Origin: Chloroflexota bacterium
GTDB lineage: Bacteria; Chloroflexota; FW602-bin22; JAMCYS01
Assembly: GCA_021847625.1 (NCBI GenBank)
Contig: JAJZQK010000022.1
Location: forward strand, 1-16,047
DNA length: 16,047 nucleotides
Direction: 5' to 3'
The notes beneath the pieces were generated by a model, which ran no database searches, had not been told where the DNA came from, and saw only the letters and a program-made list of their open reading frames with translations. The position numbers and the translations under genes were made by a program. Below are positions 6,534 through 14,849 of the stretch, piece by piece (position 1 is the first letter of the stretch; every line of letters begins with the position of its first letter).

Positions 6534-7490
6534 ATGCAGACTAATCATGGCGAACGGGAACTCGAAGGGCCGCGAGAAGCGGCCCTGATTGTGAATAAGC
6601 TCGCCCGCAGGGGCTCGCACTACCGGCGTGCCGCCCAGGCGGCGCTGGCGCGTGCTGGCGTGCAGATAACGGATGTCTACCAGATCGAGAGGGCACGCGA
6701 CCTCCCGCGGGTGACGAGGGCGGCGCTGGCGCGAAACCGGGTGCTCATCGTGGGCGGGGGCGACGGCACGGTGTCCGCCATCGCCGACGTGTTGGTGGAC
6801 ACGGACGCCACGCTGGGCCTGCTCCCCCTGGGCACGGGAAACGACTTCGCGCGCACGCTGGGCATTCCGCTTGACCTCGAGGGGGCCTGCCGGACGATCG
6901 CCCAAGGCCACGTGCAGGCGGTCAACTTGGCGCTCCTCAACGGGAACTACTTCGTGAACACCGCCTTGATCGGGTTCGGAGCGCACGTGAACCACACCGT
7001 GCCGAACTGGTTGAAGCGCCTGACCGGCAAGGGGGCTTACGCGCTGGCGGCCAGCTTTGCCCTCGTGAGATCGCCATCTTTCGAGACCGCCATCCTGGTC
7101 GACGGGGTACGGATCGATCTGCGGACCACGTTGGTGCTGGTGGGCAACGGCATCTTCCACTCCCCGGCGAAGATCAGGCTTCCCGCCGGGCCCGACGACC
7201 TCGACCGCCTCATCGTGCAGGCGCCGCGCGACGGCCGCAAGTCGACCATGTTCCGGCTGGCGCTCGAGGTTGGCCTGCTCGGCAGGCCACGCCCCGACCT
7301 GCTGATGTCCGTCTCGGGGCGCGATATCCAGATCGAGACCTCGCCCGTGCAGGAGATCGATATCGACGGCGAGATGAGCGGCTGGACGCCAGTGCATGCC
7401 ACGCTCGTGCCCAAGGGCTTGCGCGTCTTCACCCCGGCCCCGGCCGACGAGATGGCCGCCGGGGAGGGTCCCCAAAGCACCGCCGCTTGA
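6534..7490 (+). CDS. Diacylglycerol/lipid kinase of the YegS-DagK family
   Basis: 318 residues, close to the 300-residue norm for soluble bacterial lipid kinases that phosphorylate diacylglycerol or related lipids at the membrane surface using ATP. The N-terminal LIVNKLARRG (18-27) matches the family's opening IxNP-like motif. The catalytic nucleotide-binding loop GGGDGT is at 74-79, the second loop LPLGTGNDFARTLGIP at 97-112 and the C-terminal DIDGE at 276-280. The start ATG at 6534 has GGAG 6 bases upstream; the longer open frame overlaps the divergent sigma operon and is rejected. It is transcribed away from the sigma gene across a 139-bp gap. A link to envelope lipid recycling would suit an envelope-stress sigma neighbour, but that is inference. 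The final 20 residues are low complexity. Confidence 0.92.
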   Translation: MQTNHGERELEGPREAALIVNKLARRGSHYRRAAQAALARAGVQITDVYQIERARDLPRVTRAALARNRVLIVGGGDGTVSAIADVLVDTDATLGLLPLGTGNDFARTLGIPLDLEGACRTIAQGHVQAVNLALLNGNYFVNTALIGFGAHVNHTVPNWLKRLTGKGAYALAASFALVRSPSFETAILVDGVRIDLRTTLVLVGNGIFHSPAKIRLPAGPDDLDRLIVQAPRDGRKSTMFRLALEVGLLGRPRPDLLMSVSGRDIQIETSPVQEIDIDGEMSGWTPVHATLVPKGLRVFTPAPADEMAAGEGPQSTAA

Positions 7491-7563
7491 GCGCCAGGTG
7501 ACTTGCAGGCGCCGAGTAACCAACCGACCGCCCGGGGACGAGGCCCCAGGCTGAGGCAACAAG

Positions 7564-7580
7564 GCCCGCCTAAGGCGGGC
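7564..7580. terminator. Candidate terminator hairpin after the lipid kinase
   Basis: GCCCGCC, TAA loop, GGCGGGC: a perfect 7-bp stem 73 bases after the kinase stop. No T-tract follows on the + strand; on the - strand CTTGTTG follows. It could end either convergent transcript, though it is far from the end of the oxidoreductase gene. Confidence 0.4.
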
Positions 7581-7669
7581 TCCCCGCCCCAGCCCGGGCC
7601 GCTCCTGGACCAGGCGCCGGTTGCCAATCCTGCCCCTGGTCCAAACAGTCCGACATGGCGGTTGCTCTT

Positions 7670-7697
7670 GTCATCCCCGCGGAAGCGGGGATCCAGT
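7670..7697 (+). repeat. Palindromic dispersed repeat, copy 1
   Basis: GTC, then ATCCCCGC and GCGGGGAT (8-bp stem) closing a GGAA loop, then CCAGT. Identical over 28 bases to copy 2, 33 bases further on. It resembles the short extragenic palindromes scattered through many bacterial genomes. Confidence 0.85.
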
Positions 7698-7730
7698 GAG
7701 GCTGTCCAGTCGGTGGAACACGGCGCGTCC

Positions 7731-7758
7731 GTCATCCCCGCGGAAGCGGGGATCCAGT
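7731..7758 (+). repeat. Palindromic dispersed repeat, copy 2
   Basis: The same 28 bases as copy 1: 8-bp stem with a GGAA tetraloop and CCAGT tail. It faces the inverted copy 3, so the two form a larger head-to-head pair around a 23-base spacer. Confidence 0.85.
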
Positions 7759-7781
7759 CCCCGGCAGGACAAGGAACCGGA

Positions 7782-7807
7782 TGGATTCCCGCTTCTGCGG
7801 GAATGAC
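7782..7807 (-). repeat. Palindromic dispersed repeat, copy 3 (inverted, diverged)
   Basis: Read on the - strand: GTC, ATTCCCGC, AGAA loop, GCGGGAAT, CCA. Compared with copies 1 and 2 one C-G pair has become T-A on both arms, so the stem is kept. Confidence 0.8.
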
Positions 7808-7848
7808 CAAAACCTACCGGTCACCGGCGATGGATGAAGACGGCCGGT

Positions 7849-7896
7849 GTAGGGGCGGCGTTTCGCCGCCCGCGGGCGCGGTGACCGCGCCTCTAC
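7849..7896. repeat. Two-hairpin GC-rich element bounded by GTAG and CTAC
   Basis: Hairpin one pairs GGGCGGCG (7853-7860) with CGCCGCCC (7864-7871) around TTT. Hairpin two pairs GGCGCGG (7875-7881) with CCGCGCC (7885-7891) around TGA. The unit opens with GTAG and ends with CTAC, so the ends can pair too, giving a cruciform-like fold. It lies 39 bases beyond the end of the oxidoreductase gene and could act as its transcription end. Confidence 0.65.
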
Positions 7897-7934
7897 AACC
7901 CGGCAGCAACCACGCTCGGAGGAAGGTTGCAGGC

Positions 7935-9080
7935 CTAACCCCGATTCTTGTACTGGGGCTCGCCTATGAGGTCCCTGTTCACGGTGCACTTCAGCGGGCC
8001 GGGCTTCTGGATCGACGTGAAGCAGCCCATGCACTCGTCGCAGCGGACGATTTCGTCGCTGTGGCCGGCGAGCATCTTGGTGGCCGTGTGGGGATCGACG
8101 ATGAGCTGCCGGCAGATCGCGATGACGTCGGCGACGCCCTCGGCGAGCAGCTCGCCGGCCACGGTATGATCGGCCAGCTTGCCCACGGCGATCACGGGCA
8201 CCGAGACGGCGCCCTTGATCCGGGCCGCATAGGGCGCGTAGGCGCCGAACGGCATTTCCTTGCGAGGGGCGGCGACCCCTTTGAACCTCTTCTGACCGTT
8301 GCTCTCCAGCCATTCGGCTTGCATCAGAGCCGAGACATGGATGGCGTCGGCGCCCGCTTTGGCGGCCACCCGCGCGGCCACGACGGCGTCGTCCAGGGTC
8401 TGGCCGCCCTCGACCGCCTCGACGGCGTTCAGGCGGAAGACGATGGGGAAGTCGGCGCCGCAGCCCTTGCGGATGGCCCCGATTACCTCCGCGGCGAAGG
8501 TAGCCCGGGCCGCCCCGTCGCCCCCATAGCGGTCGGTGCGCTTGTTGGCGAGGGGAGAGAGGAACTGGCTGATGAGATAGAGGTGGGCACCGTGCACCTC
8601 GACCCCGTCGAAGCCTGCCTGCTGGGCCCGCTTGGCCGCGGCGGCGTAGCCGGCCACGAACTCGCCGATCTGGCGTTCGGAGAGCGGCGTCGGCGGCACG
8701 TCCGGCCGGAAGGCCACACCGGACGGGGAGGGCCCGGCAATGCCCGGCGCGAGCGGCGAGCTGCGAGCCCCCGCGTGGTTGAGCTGGAGAATCGTCGCCG
8801 CCCCTTCGCCTTTGATTGTGTCGACCAGGCGCTTCAGACCGGGGATCTGCCGGTCGTCCCAGCTGCCGATGCTCCCCGGGGCAATGCGCCCGTCGGCGCG
8901 TACGGCGCAGGATTCGACGATGACCAGGCCGAGGTCGCGCGACCTCGGCCGGTAATAGCCCAGGTTGGCGTCGGTAACCAGGCCGTTCTCGTCGGCGTAG
9001 TTGCAGGTAGTCGGGGCCAAGGCCAGGCGGTTGGGCAAGCGCATCGCCTTGATAGCCAGTGGTTCGTCTAGTCTCGCCAT
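7935..9080 (-). CDS. NADH:flavin oxidoreductase, old yellow enzyme family, compact 4Fe-4S form
   Basis: 381 residues from ATG at 9080. An FMN-binding TIM barrel of the old yellow enzyme family. Markers: PNRLALAPTT near the N terminus (16-25), LQLNHAG (98-104), the hallmark EVHGAHLYLISQFLSP (161-176), NKRTDRYGG (179-187) and a C-terminal phosphate-binding region (PVIAVGKL, 295-302). Four cysteines at 347, 350, 353 and 365 (C-x2-C-x2-C-x11-C) match the 4Fe-4S site of trimethylamine dehydrogenase and 2,4-dienoyl-CoA reductase. Those enzymes are about 650 to 730 residues and carry a further dinucleotide-binding half; this protein ends 16 residues after the last cysteine. It probably receives electrons from a separate partner and reduces an alkene, enone or related substrate. 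Divergent from the SbcD-like gene. Substrate unknown. Confidence 0.9.
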   Translation of the reverse strand: MARLDEPLAIKAMRLPNRLALAPTTCNYADENGLVTDANLGYYRPRSRDLGLVIVESCAVRADGRIAPGSIGSWDDRQIPGLKRLVDTIKGEGAATILQLNHAGARSSPLAPGIAGPSPSGVAFRPDVPPTPLSERQIGEFVAGYAAAAKRAQQAGFDGVEVHGAHLYLISQFLSPLANKRTDRYGGDGAARATFAAEVIGAIRKGCGADFPIVFRLNAVEAVEGGQTLDDAVVAARVAAKAGADAIHVSALMQAEWLESNGQKRFKGVAAPRKEMPFGAYAPYAARIKGAVSVPVIAVGKLADHTVAGELLAEGVADVIAICRQLIVDPHTATKMLAGHSDEIVRCDECMGCFTSIQKPGPLKCTVNRDLIGEPQYKNRG

Positions 9081-9086
9081 CAAAGT

Positions 9087-9092
9087 ACCTCC
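9087..9092 (-). promoter_or_regulatory. Ribosome binding site fixing the oxidoreductase start
   Basis: On the - strand GGAGGT lies 6 bases before ATG at 9080. A longer frame begins at GTG 9119 but has no such site and would start close to the expected transcription start. Confidence 0.8.
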
Positions 9093-9130
9093 ATCTCGGT
9101 GAATGTTTGATCGAGCCACGGATTAGTCCG

Positions 9131-9139
9131 ATTATAGCA
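9131..9139 (-). promoter_or_regulatory. Extended -10 promoter of the oxidoreductase gene
   Basis: On the - strand TGCTATAAT: a perfect -10 with the TGn extension. No good -35 is seen at 17 bases. Expected start near 9124 gives a leader of about 44 bases. Confidence 0.65.
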
Positions 9140-9213
9140 GAACCGGCAAGCGGTCCGACCAACAGTGCTTGCCCTTGGCGAACGACCTTGCCCCTGCCCC
9201 CGCCCCGGCGTGC

Positions 9214-9243
9214 TTGTCCGGCCGCGTGAGGGCGTGCTATACT
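9214..9243 (+). promoter_or_regulatory. Promoter of the SbcD-like gene
   Basis: TTGTCC at 9214-9219, 18-base spacer, TATACT at 9238-9243 with a TGC extension. Expected start near 9250, so the protein must begin downstream, in agreement with the TTG at 9297. Confidence 0.6.
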
Positions 9244-9245
9244 GG

Positions 9246-9271
9246 CTGCAGCGGCGCCTGGCGCCGCGCAG
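9246..9271 (+). promoter_or_regulatory. GC-rich hairpin at the expected transcript 5' end
   Basis: CTGC plus GCGGCGC (9246-9257, with one bulged A) pairs with GCGCCGC plus GCAG (9261-9271), loop CTG: an 11-bp stem at the predicted start of the SbcD-like mRNA. It could stabilise the 5' end or be a protein-binding palindrome. Confidence 0.45.
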
Positions 9272-9296
9272 ACCTCGCGCTGAGGGGGTTGCCTTC

Positions 9297-10514
9297 TTGC
9301 CGCCTGTCCGCATTCTCCATCTCGCCGACATTCACCTGGGGACCGAGCTCTACGGCAAGCTGGACGCCGCCACCGGCCTCAGCACGCGCGTGGGCGATTT
9401 CCTCGTGGCGCTCGACCAGGCCGTGGACGACGCGCTGGCCCGTCACGTCGACGTGTTTCTGTTCTGCGGCGACGCCTACCGCACGCGCGACCCCAATCCG
9501 ACCTACCAGCGCGAGTTCGCTCTGCGGGTGCGCCGCCTGGCTAGCGCGGGGGTGCAGGTCTTCCTGCTCGTCGGCAATCACGACCTGCCGCTGGCGACGG
9601 GGCGGGCCAGCAGCATCGAGATCTTCGCCGCGCTGGAGGTGCCCAACGTCCACGTGGCTCGCCGGCCCGGTTTGCACCTGCTACAGACGGCCAACGGTCC
9701 CCTTCAGATCGCCGCCCTGCCCTGGGTCCTGCGCAGCACGCTCCTGCTGAAAGAGGAGTACAAGAACAAGACGCTCGAAGAGATCAACCAGGCGACGGTC
9801 GAGAAGATCGAACACATCGTGCGAGACCTCGCCACCCGGGTTGACCCCACGGTTCCCGCCGTGTTGGCCGCCCACGCCTCGGTGATGGGGGCGGTCTACG
9901 GCTCGGAGCAGAGCGTGATCCTGGGTCAGGACATCCCGCTGCCGAAGAGCCTGCTGGCCGATCCTGCCTACGACTACGTGGCCCTCGGGCACGTGCACAA
10001 GCACCAGGTGCTCAGCACAAAGCCGCTGATGGTCTACACGGGGAGCATCGAACGCCTGGACTTTGGCGAGGAGAACGAGCCCAAGGGCTACGTTGTGGCC
10101 GAGGTGGCGCGGGGCGACACGGAGTTTGCCTTCTGCGAACGTGAGGCCCGGCGTTTCCTCACCGTCGACGTGACCGCCCAGGGCGAGGATCCTATGGCCG
10201 AGGTGCTGGCAGCGATCGAGAGGGCCGAGGTGGCCGAGACGATCGTCCGCCTGCGCGTGCGCACCACGGAAGAGAAAGAGCCGCTCATCCTCGACGGCGA
10301 GATCCGCCGGGTGCTGCGGGAGGCCCACCACGTCGCCGGGGTGGCGAAGATCGTGGATCGGCGCTCGCGGGCCCGCTGGGCCGGGCGGGCCCTGCAGGAG
10401 ATGCTGCCCAAGGATGCCCTGGCGGCGTACCTGCGCCAGAAGGACGTTCCCCCCGAACGGGCTAAGCTACTACAGGAGTACGGCGAGGCGATCATCAGGG
10501 AGAGGCCGGTCTGA
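9297..10514 (+). CDS. SbcD/Mre11-like DNA repair metallophosphoesterase
   Basis: 405 residues from TTG at 9297, which has GAGGGGG 8 bases upstream; the longer frame would begin before the predicted transcription start. The protein opens straight into a calcineurin-like phosphoesterase fold of the Mre11/SbcD class, which acts on DNA ends with manganese. Metal ligands are visible in order: Asp11 and His13 (LADIHLG), Asp59 (FCGDAY), Asn94 and His95 (VGNHD), His193 (AAHAS), His232 and His234 (GHVHKHQ). A capping domain follows from about 260 to 340, and a C-terminal helical tail (PKDALAAYLRQKDVPPERAK) probably contacts the ATPase partner. SbcD normally works with the Rad50-like SbcC, often encoded next door; no such gene follows. 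All catalytic residues are intact. Confidence 0.92.
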   Translation: MPPVRILHLADIHLGTELYGKLDAATGLSTRVGDFLVALDQAVDDALARHVDVFLFCGDAYRTRDPNPTYQREFALRVRRLASAGVQVFLLVGNHDLPLATGRASSIEIFAALEVPNVHVARRPGLHLLQTANGPLQIAALPWVLRSTLLLKEEYKNKTLEEINQATVEKIEHIVRDLATRVDPTVPAVLAAHASVMGAVYGSEQSVILGQDIPLPKSLLADPAYDYVALGHVHKHQVLSTKPLMVYTGSIERLDFGEENEPKGYVVAEVARGDTEFAFCEREARRFLTVDVTAQGEDPMAEVLAAIERAEVAETIVRLRVRTTEEKEPLILDGEIRRVLREAHHVAGVAKIVDRRSRARWAGRALQEMLPKDALAAYLRQKDVPPERAKLLQEYGEAIIRERPV

Positions 10515-10736
10515 TGGGCAAGTTGCGCCCTCCCTGCTGATGCCTTACAATCGTAGTAGAGCCCGTTCATGCGGCCTGCCTGGCGTACGTCGCGCAGCTT
10601 TAGCAGCATTTGATGCGTCCACTCGCGTTGCCCCTTGCTCGTTCGTGGCTGCTGAGCGGCTTGCAGACGCCACGCCTGACTGGCCATCGATTGCTCAAGA
10701 GGCCGATCGGTAGCTGGCTTCGGAGGTACGAGCGAG
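10515..10736 (+). other. Intergenic region and likely 5' leader of the nucleotidyltransferase gene
   Basis: 222 bases. The promoter below predicts a transcript start near 10558, leaving about 180 bases of untranslated leader. No strong single hairpin, terminator or known riboswitch motif was recognised in it, and open frames across it have no supporting start signals. Confidence 0.5.
10523..10551 (+). promoter_or_regulatory. Candidate promoter of the nucleotidyltransferase gene
   Basis: TTGCGC at 10523-10528, 17-base spacer, TACAAT at 10546-10551 (5/6). It begins 8 bases after the SbcD-like stop, so the downstream gene can be expressed on its own. Confidence 0.5.
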
Positions 10737-13238
10737 ATGAAAGCGGTAGTAATGGCCGGAGGGGAGGGCTCGCGGCTGCGCCCTCTGACGATCCAACGCC
10801 CTAAGCCCATGGTCCCCATCGTCAATAAGCCGGTGATGGAGCACGTGCTCGACCTGCTCAAGAAGCACGGGATCACGGACGTGGTCGTGACGGTGCAGTA
10901 TCTGGCCTCGGTTATCCAGAAGCACTTCGGCGACGGCAGCAGCTTCGGCATGAAGATCACCTACTCGGTGGAGGAGACGCCCCTGGGCACGGCGGGGAGC
11001 GTCAAGAACGCCGAGGCCGAGTTGCAGGAGCCTTTCCTGGTGATCTCCGCCGATGCCCTCACCGACTTCGATCTGGAAGCGATTATCCGCTTCCACACGC
11101 GGAAGAAGTCGAAGGCCACGCTGACGCTCTATCGGGTGCCCAACCCCCTGGAATATGGCGTGATCATCATCGACGAAGAGGGGAACATCCGCCAGTTCCT
11201 CGAAAAGCCGAGCTGGGGAGAGGTGTTCTCGGATACGGTGAACACGGGCATCTATATGCTCGATCCTTCCGTGTTCGACTACATTCCGCCGGGCAAGTCG
11301 GTGGACTTCAGCCAGGACGTCTTCCCGGCAATGCTGCGGAAGGGCGATGCCCTCTTCGGCTACGTGGCCTCCGGCTACTGGTGCGACGTGGGCAACATCC
11401 CCGAGTACATGCGGGCGAACGCCGATGCCCTCAACGGCAAGGTGAACCTGGCGTCGATCGGCGAGCACGTCGGCGGAGGTGTCTTCATCGAGGACGAGGT
11501 GGAGATAGCCCCCGACGCCGCGCTTTACGGCCCCGTCTTCCTCGGCCGCGGCTGCAAGATAAAGGGCGGCGTGGTCGTCCACGGGCCGAGCGTGATCCGC
11601 GACTACGCCATCATCGACAGCCACGCCCACGTCGACCGCAGCGTCGTCTGGCGCAATTCATACATCGGCGAGCGCGCGGAGATAAGGGGCGCGATCGTCT
11701 GTCGGCAGTGCAGCATCAAGAACCGCGTGCTCATCTTCGAAGGGGCGGTCATCGCCGACGGCACCGTCGTCAACGACGGCGCCATCGTGCAGCCGCAGGT
11801 GAAGATCTGGCCGAACAAGGAGATCGAGACGGGAGCGACGATCTCGTCCAGCATCATCTGGGGCCACCAGGGCCGGCGGGCGCTCTTCGGGCGCTGGGGC
11901 ATCACCGGCCTGGTGAATGTGGACATCACGCCCGAGTTCGGGGCGCGCCTGGGCGCGGCCTACGGGGCCATCCTCAAGATGGGCTCCAAGGTCACGATGA
12001 ACCGTGACCCCCACCGCATGCCGCGCATGATCAAGCGAGCGATGATCAGCGGCCTGCCCTCGGCAGGCGTCAACGTCGTCGACATCAAGAGTCTGCCGCT
12101 GCCGGTGGCCCGCTACGTCACCCGCGTGACGGACGCCGTGGGCGGCGTGCACGTGCGGCTCTCGCCCTACGACAACCGGGTGGTGGACATAAAGTTCTTC
12201 GACTCGCGGGGCCTCGACATCGACAAGACCACCGAGCGAAAGATCGAGAATACTTACTTCCGCGAGGATTACCGGCGGGCCTATCTCGACGAGGTGGGGC
12301 TCATCTCCGAGGCGACGCAGATCGGCGAGCTCTACACGCGCGATTTCCTGCAGACGATCGACGTCGAGAAGGTGCGCCGCTGCGCGGACCAGTGCTCGTT
12401 GGTGATAGACTACGCGCACTCAACCTCGTCCCAGGTTCTGCCGCCGCTCCTCAACGACCTGGGCCTCAACGTGGTGGCGCTGAATGGCAGCGTGGACGAG
12501 ACGAGGCTGGCGCGTACGCCGGAGGAGTTCGAGGCGGGAATGCGCCAGCTGGCGGTGATCTGCGAAGGGCTGCACACCACCATGGGGGCGCGGCTGGACG
12601 TGGGGGGAGAGAAGGTATTCCTGACGACCGGCCGGGGCGAGGTCGTGCCCGGCTGGCGAGCGCTGGGGGCGGTGGCCGATCTGCTGCTGCGCGGCAGCAG
12701 CGGGGGCGTGCTCGCCGTGCCCGTGACGGCCCCCAACCTGTTCGAGCGGCTGGCGGCCCGCCATGGCGGCAGCGTAGTGCGCACGCGGGCCAATTGGCAA
12801 GCGCTGATGAGCATCGCCGCGAGCAGGGGGGACATCCTGCTGGCGGGCGACGGGGAGGGCGGCGTCATCTTCCCCCGTTTCCAGCCGGTGATGGATGGCC
12901 TCTTCACGGTCGTCAAGATAATGGAGCTGCTGGCGAGCCACGGCGTCAGGCTGGAGGACGTCGTCGACCTCGTGCCGCCCTACTACATGGCCCGCACGCG
13001 CGTGCCCTGCCCGTGGGAGGTCAAGGGGCAGGTCATGCGCATGCTCAACGAGCAGTACCGCGGCAGGGGCGTGCATCAGATCGACGGCGTGCGCATTGAG
13101 ATGGGGGAGGAGTGGGTCCTCGTGCTGCCTGACGTCGACCGGCCGCTGTTCCACGTCATCGCCGAGTCGACATCCCAGGAAGGGGCGCGCACCCTCATGG
13201 ACAAGTACGCGGCGCTGGTGGACAGCCTCCAGCGATAG
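10737..13238 (+). CDS. Mannose-1-phosphate guanylyltransferase-like protein fused to a degenerate phosphomannomutase domain
   Basis: 833 residues, three parts. Residues 1-235 are a sugar-1-phosphate nucleotidyltransferase that makes an NDP-sugar: [11 protein letters not shown] (8-18), [10 protein letters not shown] (23-32), SADALTDFD (104-112), EKPSW (156-160) and the substrate-binding YWCDVGN (214-220). Residues 240-375 are hexapeptide repeats of a left-handed beta-helix. Residues 380-833 align by order with phosphomannomutase/phosphoglucomutase. The mutase part lacks its catalytic motifs: the phosphoserine loop TASHNP is replaced around 470-480 ([12 protein letters not shown]), the metal-binding DGDxDR loop is gone near 610-625 ([13 protein letters not shown]), and the sugar-binding GGExSGH reads GDGEGGV (704-710). 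Proteins of this length and layout occur in Chloroflexota, cyanobacteria and actinobacteria. GDP-mannose synthesis is the likely role, though glucose is possible. GGAGGT at 10722-10727 precedes the ATG by 9 bases. Confidence 0.9.
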   Translation: MKAVVMAGGEGSRLRPLTIQRPKPMVPIVNKPVMEHVLDLLKKHGITDVVVTVQYLASVIQKHFGDGSSFGMKITYSVEETPLGTAGSVKNAEAELQEPFLVISADALTDFDLEAIIRFHTRKKSKATLTLYRVPNPLEYGVIIIDEEGNIRQFLEKPSWGEVFSDTVNTGIYMLDPSVFDYIPPGKSVDFSQDVFPAMLRKGDALFGYVASGYWCDVGNIPEYMRANADALNGKVNLASIGEHVGGGVFIEDEVEIAPDAALYGPVFLGRGCKIKGGVVVHGPSVIRDYAIIDSHAHVDRSVVWRNSYIGERAEIRGAIVCRQCSIKNRVLIFEGAVIADGTVVNDGAIVQPQVKIWPNKEIETGATISSSIIWGHQGRRALFGRWGITGLVNVDITPEFGARLGAAYGAILKMGSKVTMNRDPHRMPRMIKRAMISGLPSAGVNVVDIKSLPLPVARYVTRVTDAVGGVHVRLSPYDNRVVDIKFFDSRGLDIDKTTERKIENTYFREDYRRAYLDEVGLISEATQIGELYTRDFLQTIDVEKVRRCADQCSLVIDYAHSTSSQVLPPLLNDLGLNVVALNGSVDETRLARTPEEFEAGMRQLAVICEGLHTTMGARLDVGGEKVFLTTGRGEVVPGWRALGAVADLLLRGSSGGVLAVPVTAPNLFERLAARHGGSVVRTRANWQALMSIAASRGDILLAGDGEGGVIFPRFQPVMDGLFTVVKIMELLASHGVRLEDVVDLVPPYYMARTRVPCPWEVKGQVMRMLNEQYRGRGVHQIDGVRIEMGEEWVLVLPDVDRPLFHVIAESTSQEGARTLMDKYAALVDSLQR

Positions 13239-13269
13239 GGCATCCTTGGGCTAGCCTGCCTAGTGCAAC

Positions 13270-13298
13270 TTGACACTTGCGCGTCAAGATGCTAATCT
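13270..13298 (+). promoter_or_regulatory. Strong promoter of glyQS
   Basis: TTGACA (exact -35 consensus) at 13270-13275, 17-base spacer, TAATCT at 13293-13298 with a TGC extension. Expected start near 13305, giving a leader of about 155 bases before glyQS. Confidence 0.75.
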
Positions 13299-13330
13299 TT
13301 CACGAGTCGTTTTGGCCTAGGGCCAGCCAG

Positions 13331-13367
13331 AGCATCGGTCGCCAAGCGATGGGCGACCGATCGTGCT
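13331..13367 (+). promoter_or_regulatory. Large leader hairpin upstream of glyQS
   Basis: TCGGTCGCC (13335-13343) pairs with GGCGACCGA (13352-13360) around an 8-base loop; AGCA (13331-13334) can extend the stem with TGCT (13364-13367) past a 3-base bulge. It lies between the promoter and the terminator, so it is part of the leader RNA. Confidence 0.7.
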
Positions 13368-13400
13368 GCTCCTTACCGGCTTCGACAATTGCCCGCGTGT

Positions 13401-13439
13401 AAGCCTCTCGTCGCATTGAGCGAGTGACGAGGCTTTTTG
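13401..13439 (+). terminator. Intrinsic terminator in the glyQS leader (attenuator)
   Basis: AAGCCTC and GTC (13401-13412, with a two-base bulge) pair with GACGAGGCTT (13426-13435), followed by TTTTTGC. It is the only hairpin in the window with a proper T-tract after it. It lies downstream of the glyQS promoter and 22 bases before the start codon, so it fits transcription attenuation of glyQS; it may also stop read-through from the gene before. Confidence 0.75.
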
Positions 13440-13460
13440 CTGTGAAGGAGTAACGCGTTT

Positions 13461-14756
<1,296 letters not shown>

Positions 14757-14770
14757 CGCCATGCTCGTTC

Positions 14771-14779
14771 TGTTATAAT
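14771..14779 (+). promoter_or_regulatory. Extended -10 promoter of the pyruvate phosphate dikinase gene
   Basis: TGTTATAAT: perfect TATAAT with a TGn extension, 15 bases after the glyQS stop. No convincing -35 at 17 bases. Expected start near 14786. Confidence 0.65.
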
Positions 14780-14805
14780 TTGCTGGTTCTGGTTTACAGG
14801 CAAAT

Positions 14806-14821
14806 GCCCGGCATACCGGGC
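14806..14821 (+). promoter_or_regulatory. Small hairpin in the ppdK 5' leader
   Basis: GCCCGG, CATA loop, CCGGGC: a perfect 6-bp stem between promoter and ribosome binding site (TAAGGAGGT, 14831-14839). No T-tract, so not a terminator. It may stabilise the mRNA 5' end. Confidence 0.4.
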
Positions 14822-14849
14822 TTAGTAGCATAAGGAGGTTTTGCCGCAG

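Larger units (their letters stand above)
7491..7934. other. Repeat-rich intergenic region between convergent genes
   Basis: 444 bases with no supportable gene. Contents in order: a GC-rich hairpin (7564-7580), an 8-bp inverted repeat GGACCAGG/CCTGGTCC (7607-7614 and 7635-7642), two identical 28-base palindromic repeats (7670-7697 and 7731-7758), a third inverted copy (7782-7807) and a two-hairpin GTAGGG element (7849-7896). Reverse-strand translations here read VIPAEAGIHP and WIPASAGMT, peptides commonly produced by translating this kind of palindromic repeat, so those frames are spurious. Confidence 0.8.

Noticed and set aside
7670..7807. CRISPR-like pattern: two identical 28-base repeats separated by 33 bases
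   Set aside because: The unit is a near-perfect palindrome, the third copy is inverted and diverged, only two direct copies exist, and no cas genes are nearby. It fits dispersed palindromic repeats better.
7037..7810. 257-codon reverse-strand frame containing VIPAEAGIHP and WIPASAGMT
   Set aside because: It is antisense to the lipid kinase and runs through the palindromic repeats; those peptides are repeat translations, not protein.
7503..9071. 522-codon + strand frame across the repeat region and oxidoreductase
   Set aside because: It is the antisense shadow of a gene with clear family motifs on the - strand and has no ribosome binding site.
13299..13460. Canonical T-box riboswitch annotation
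   Set aside because: No AGGGUGGNACCGCG element and no UGGN bulge could be found, so it is reported only as a candidate attenuator.
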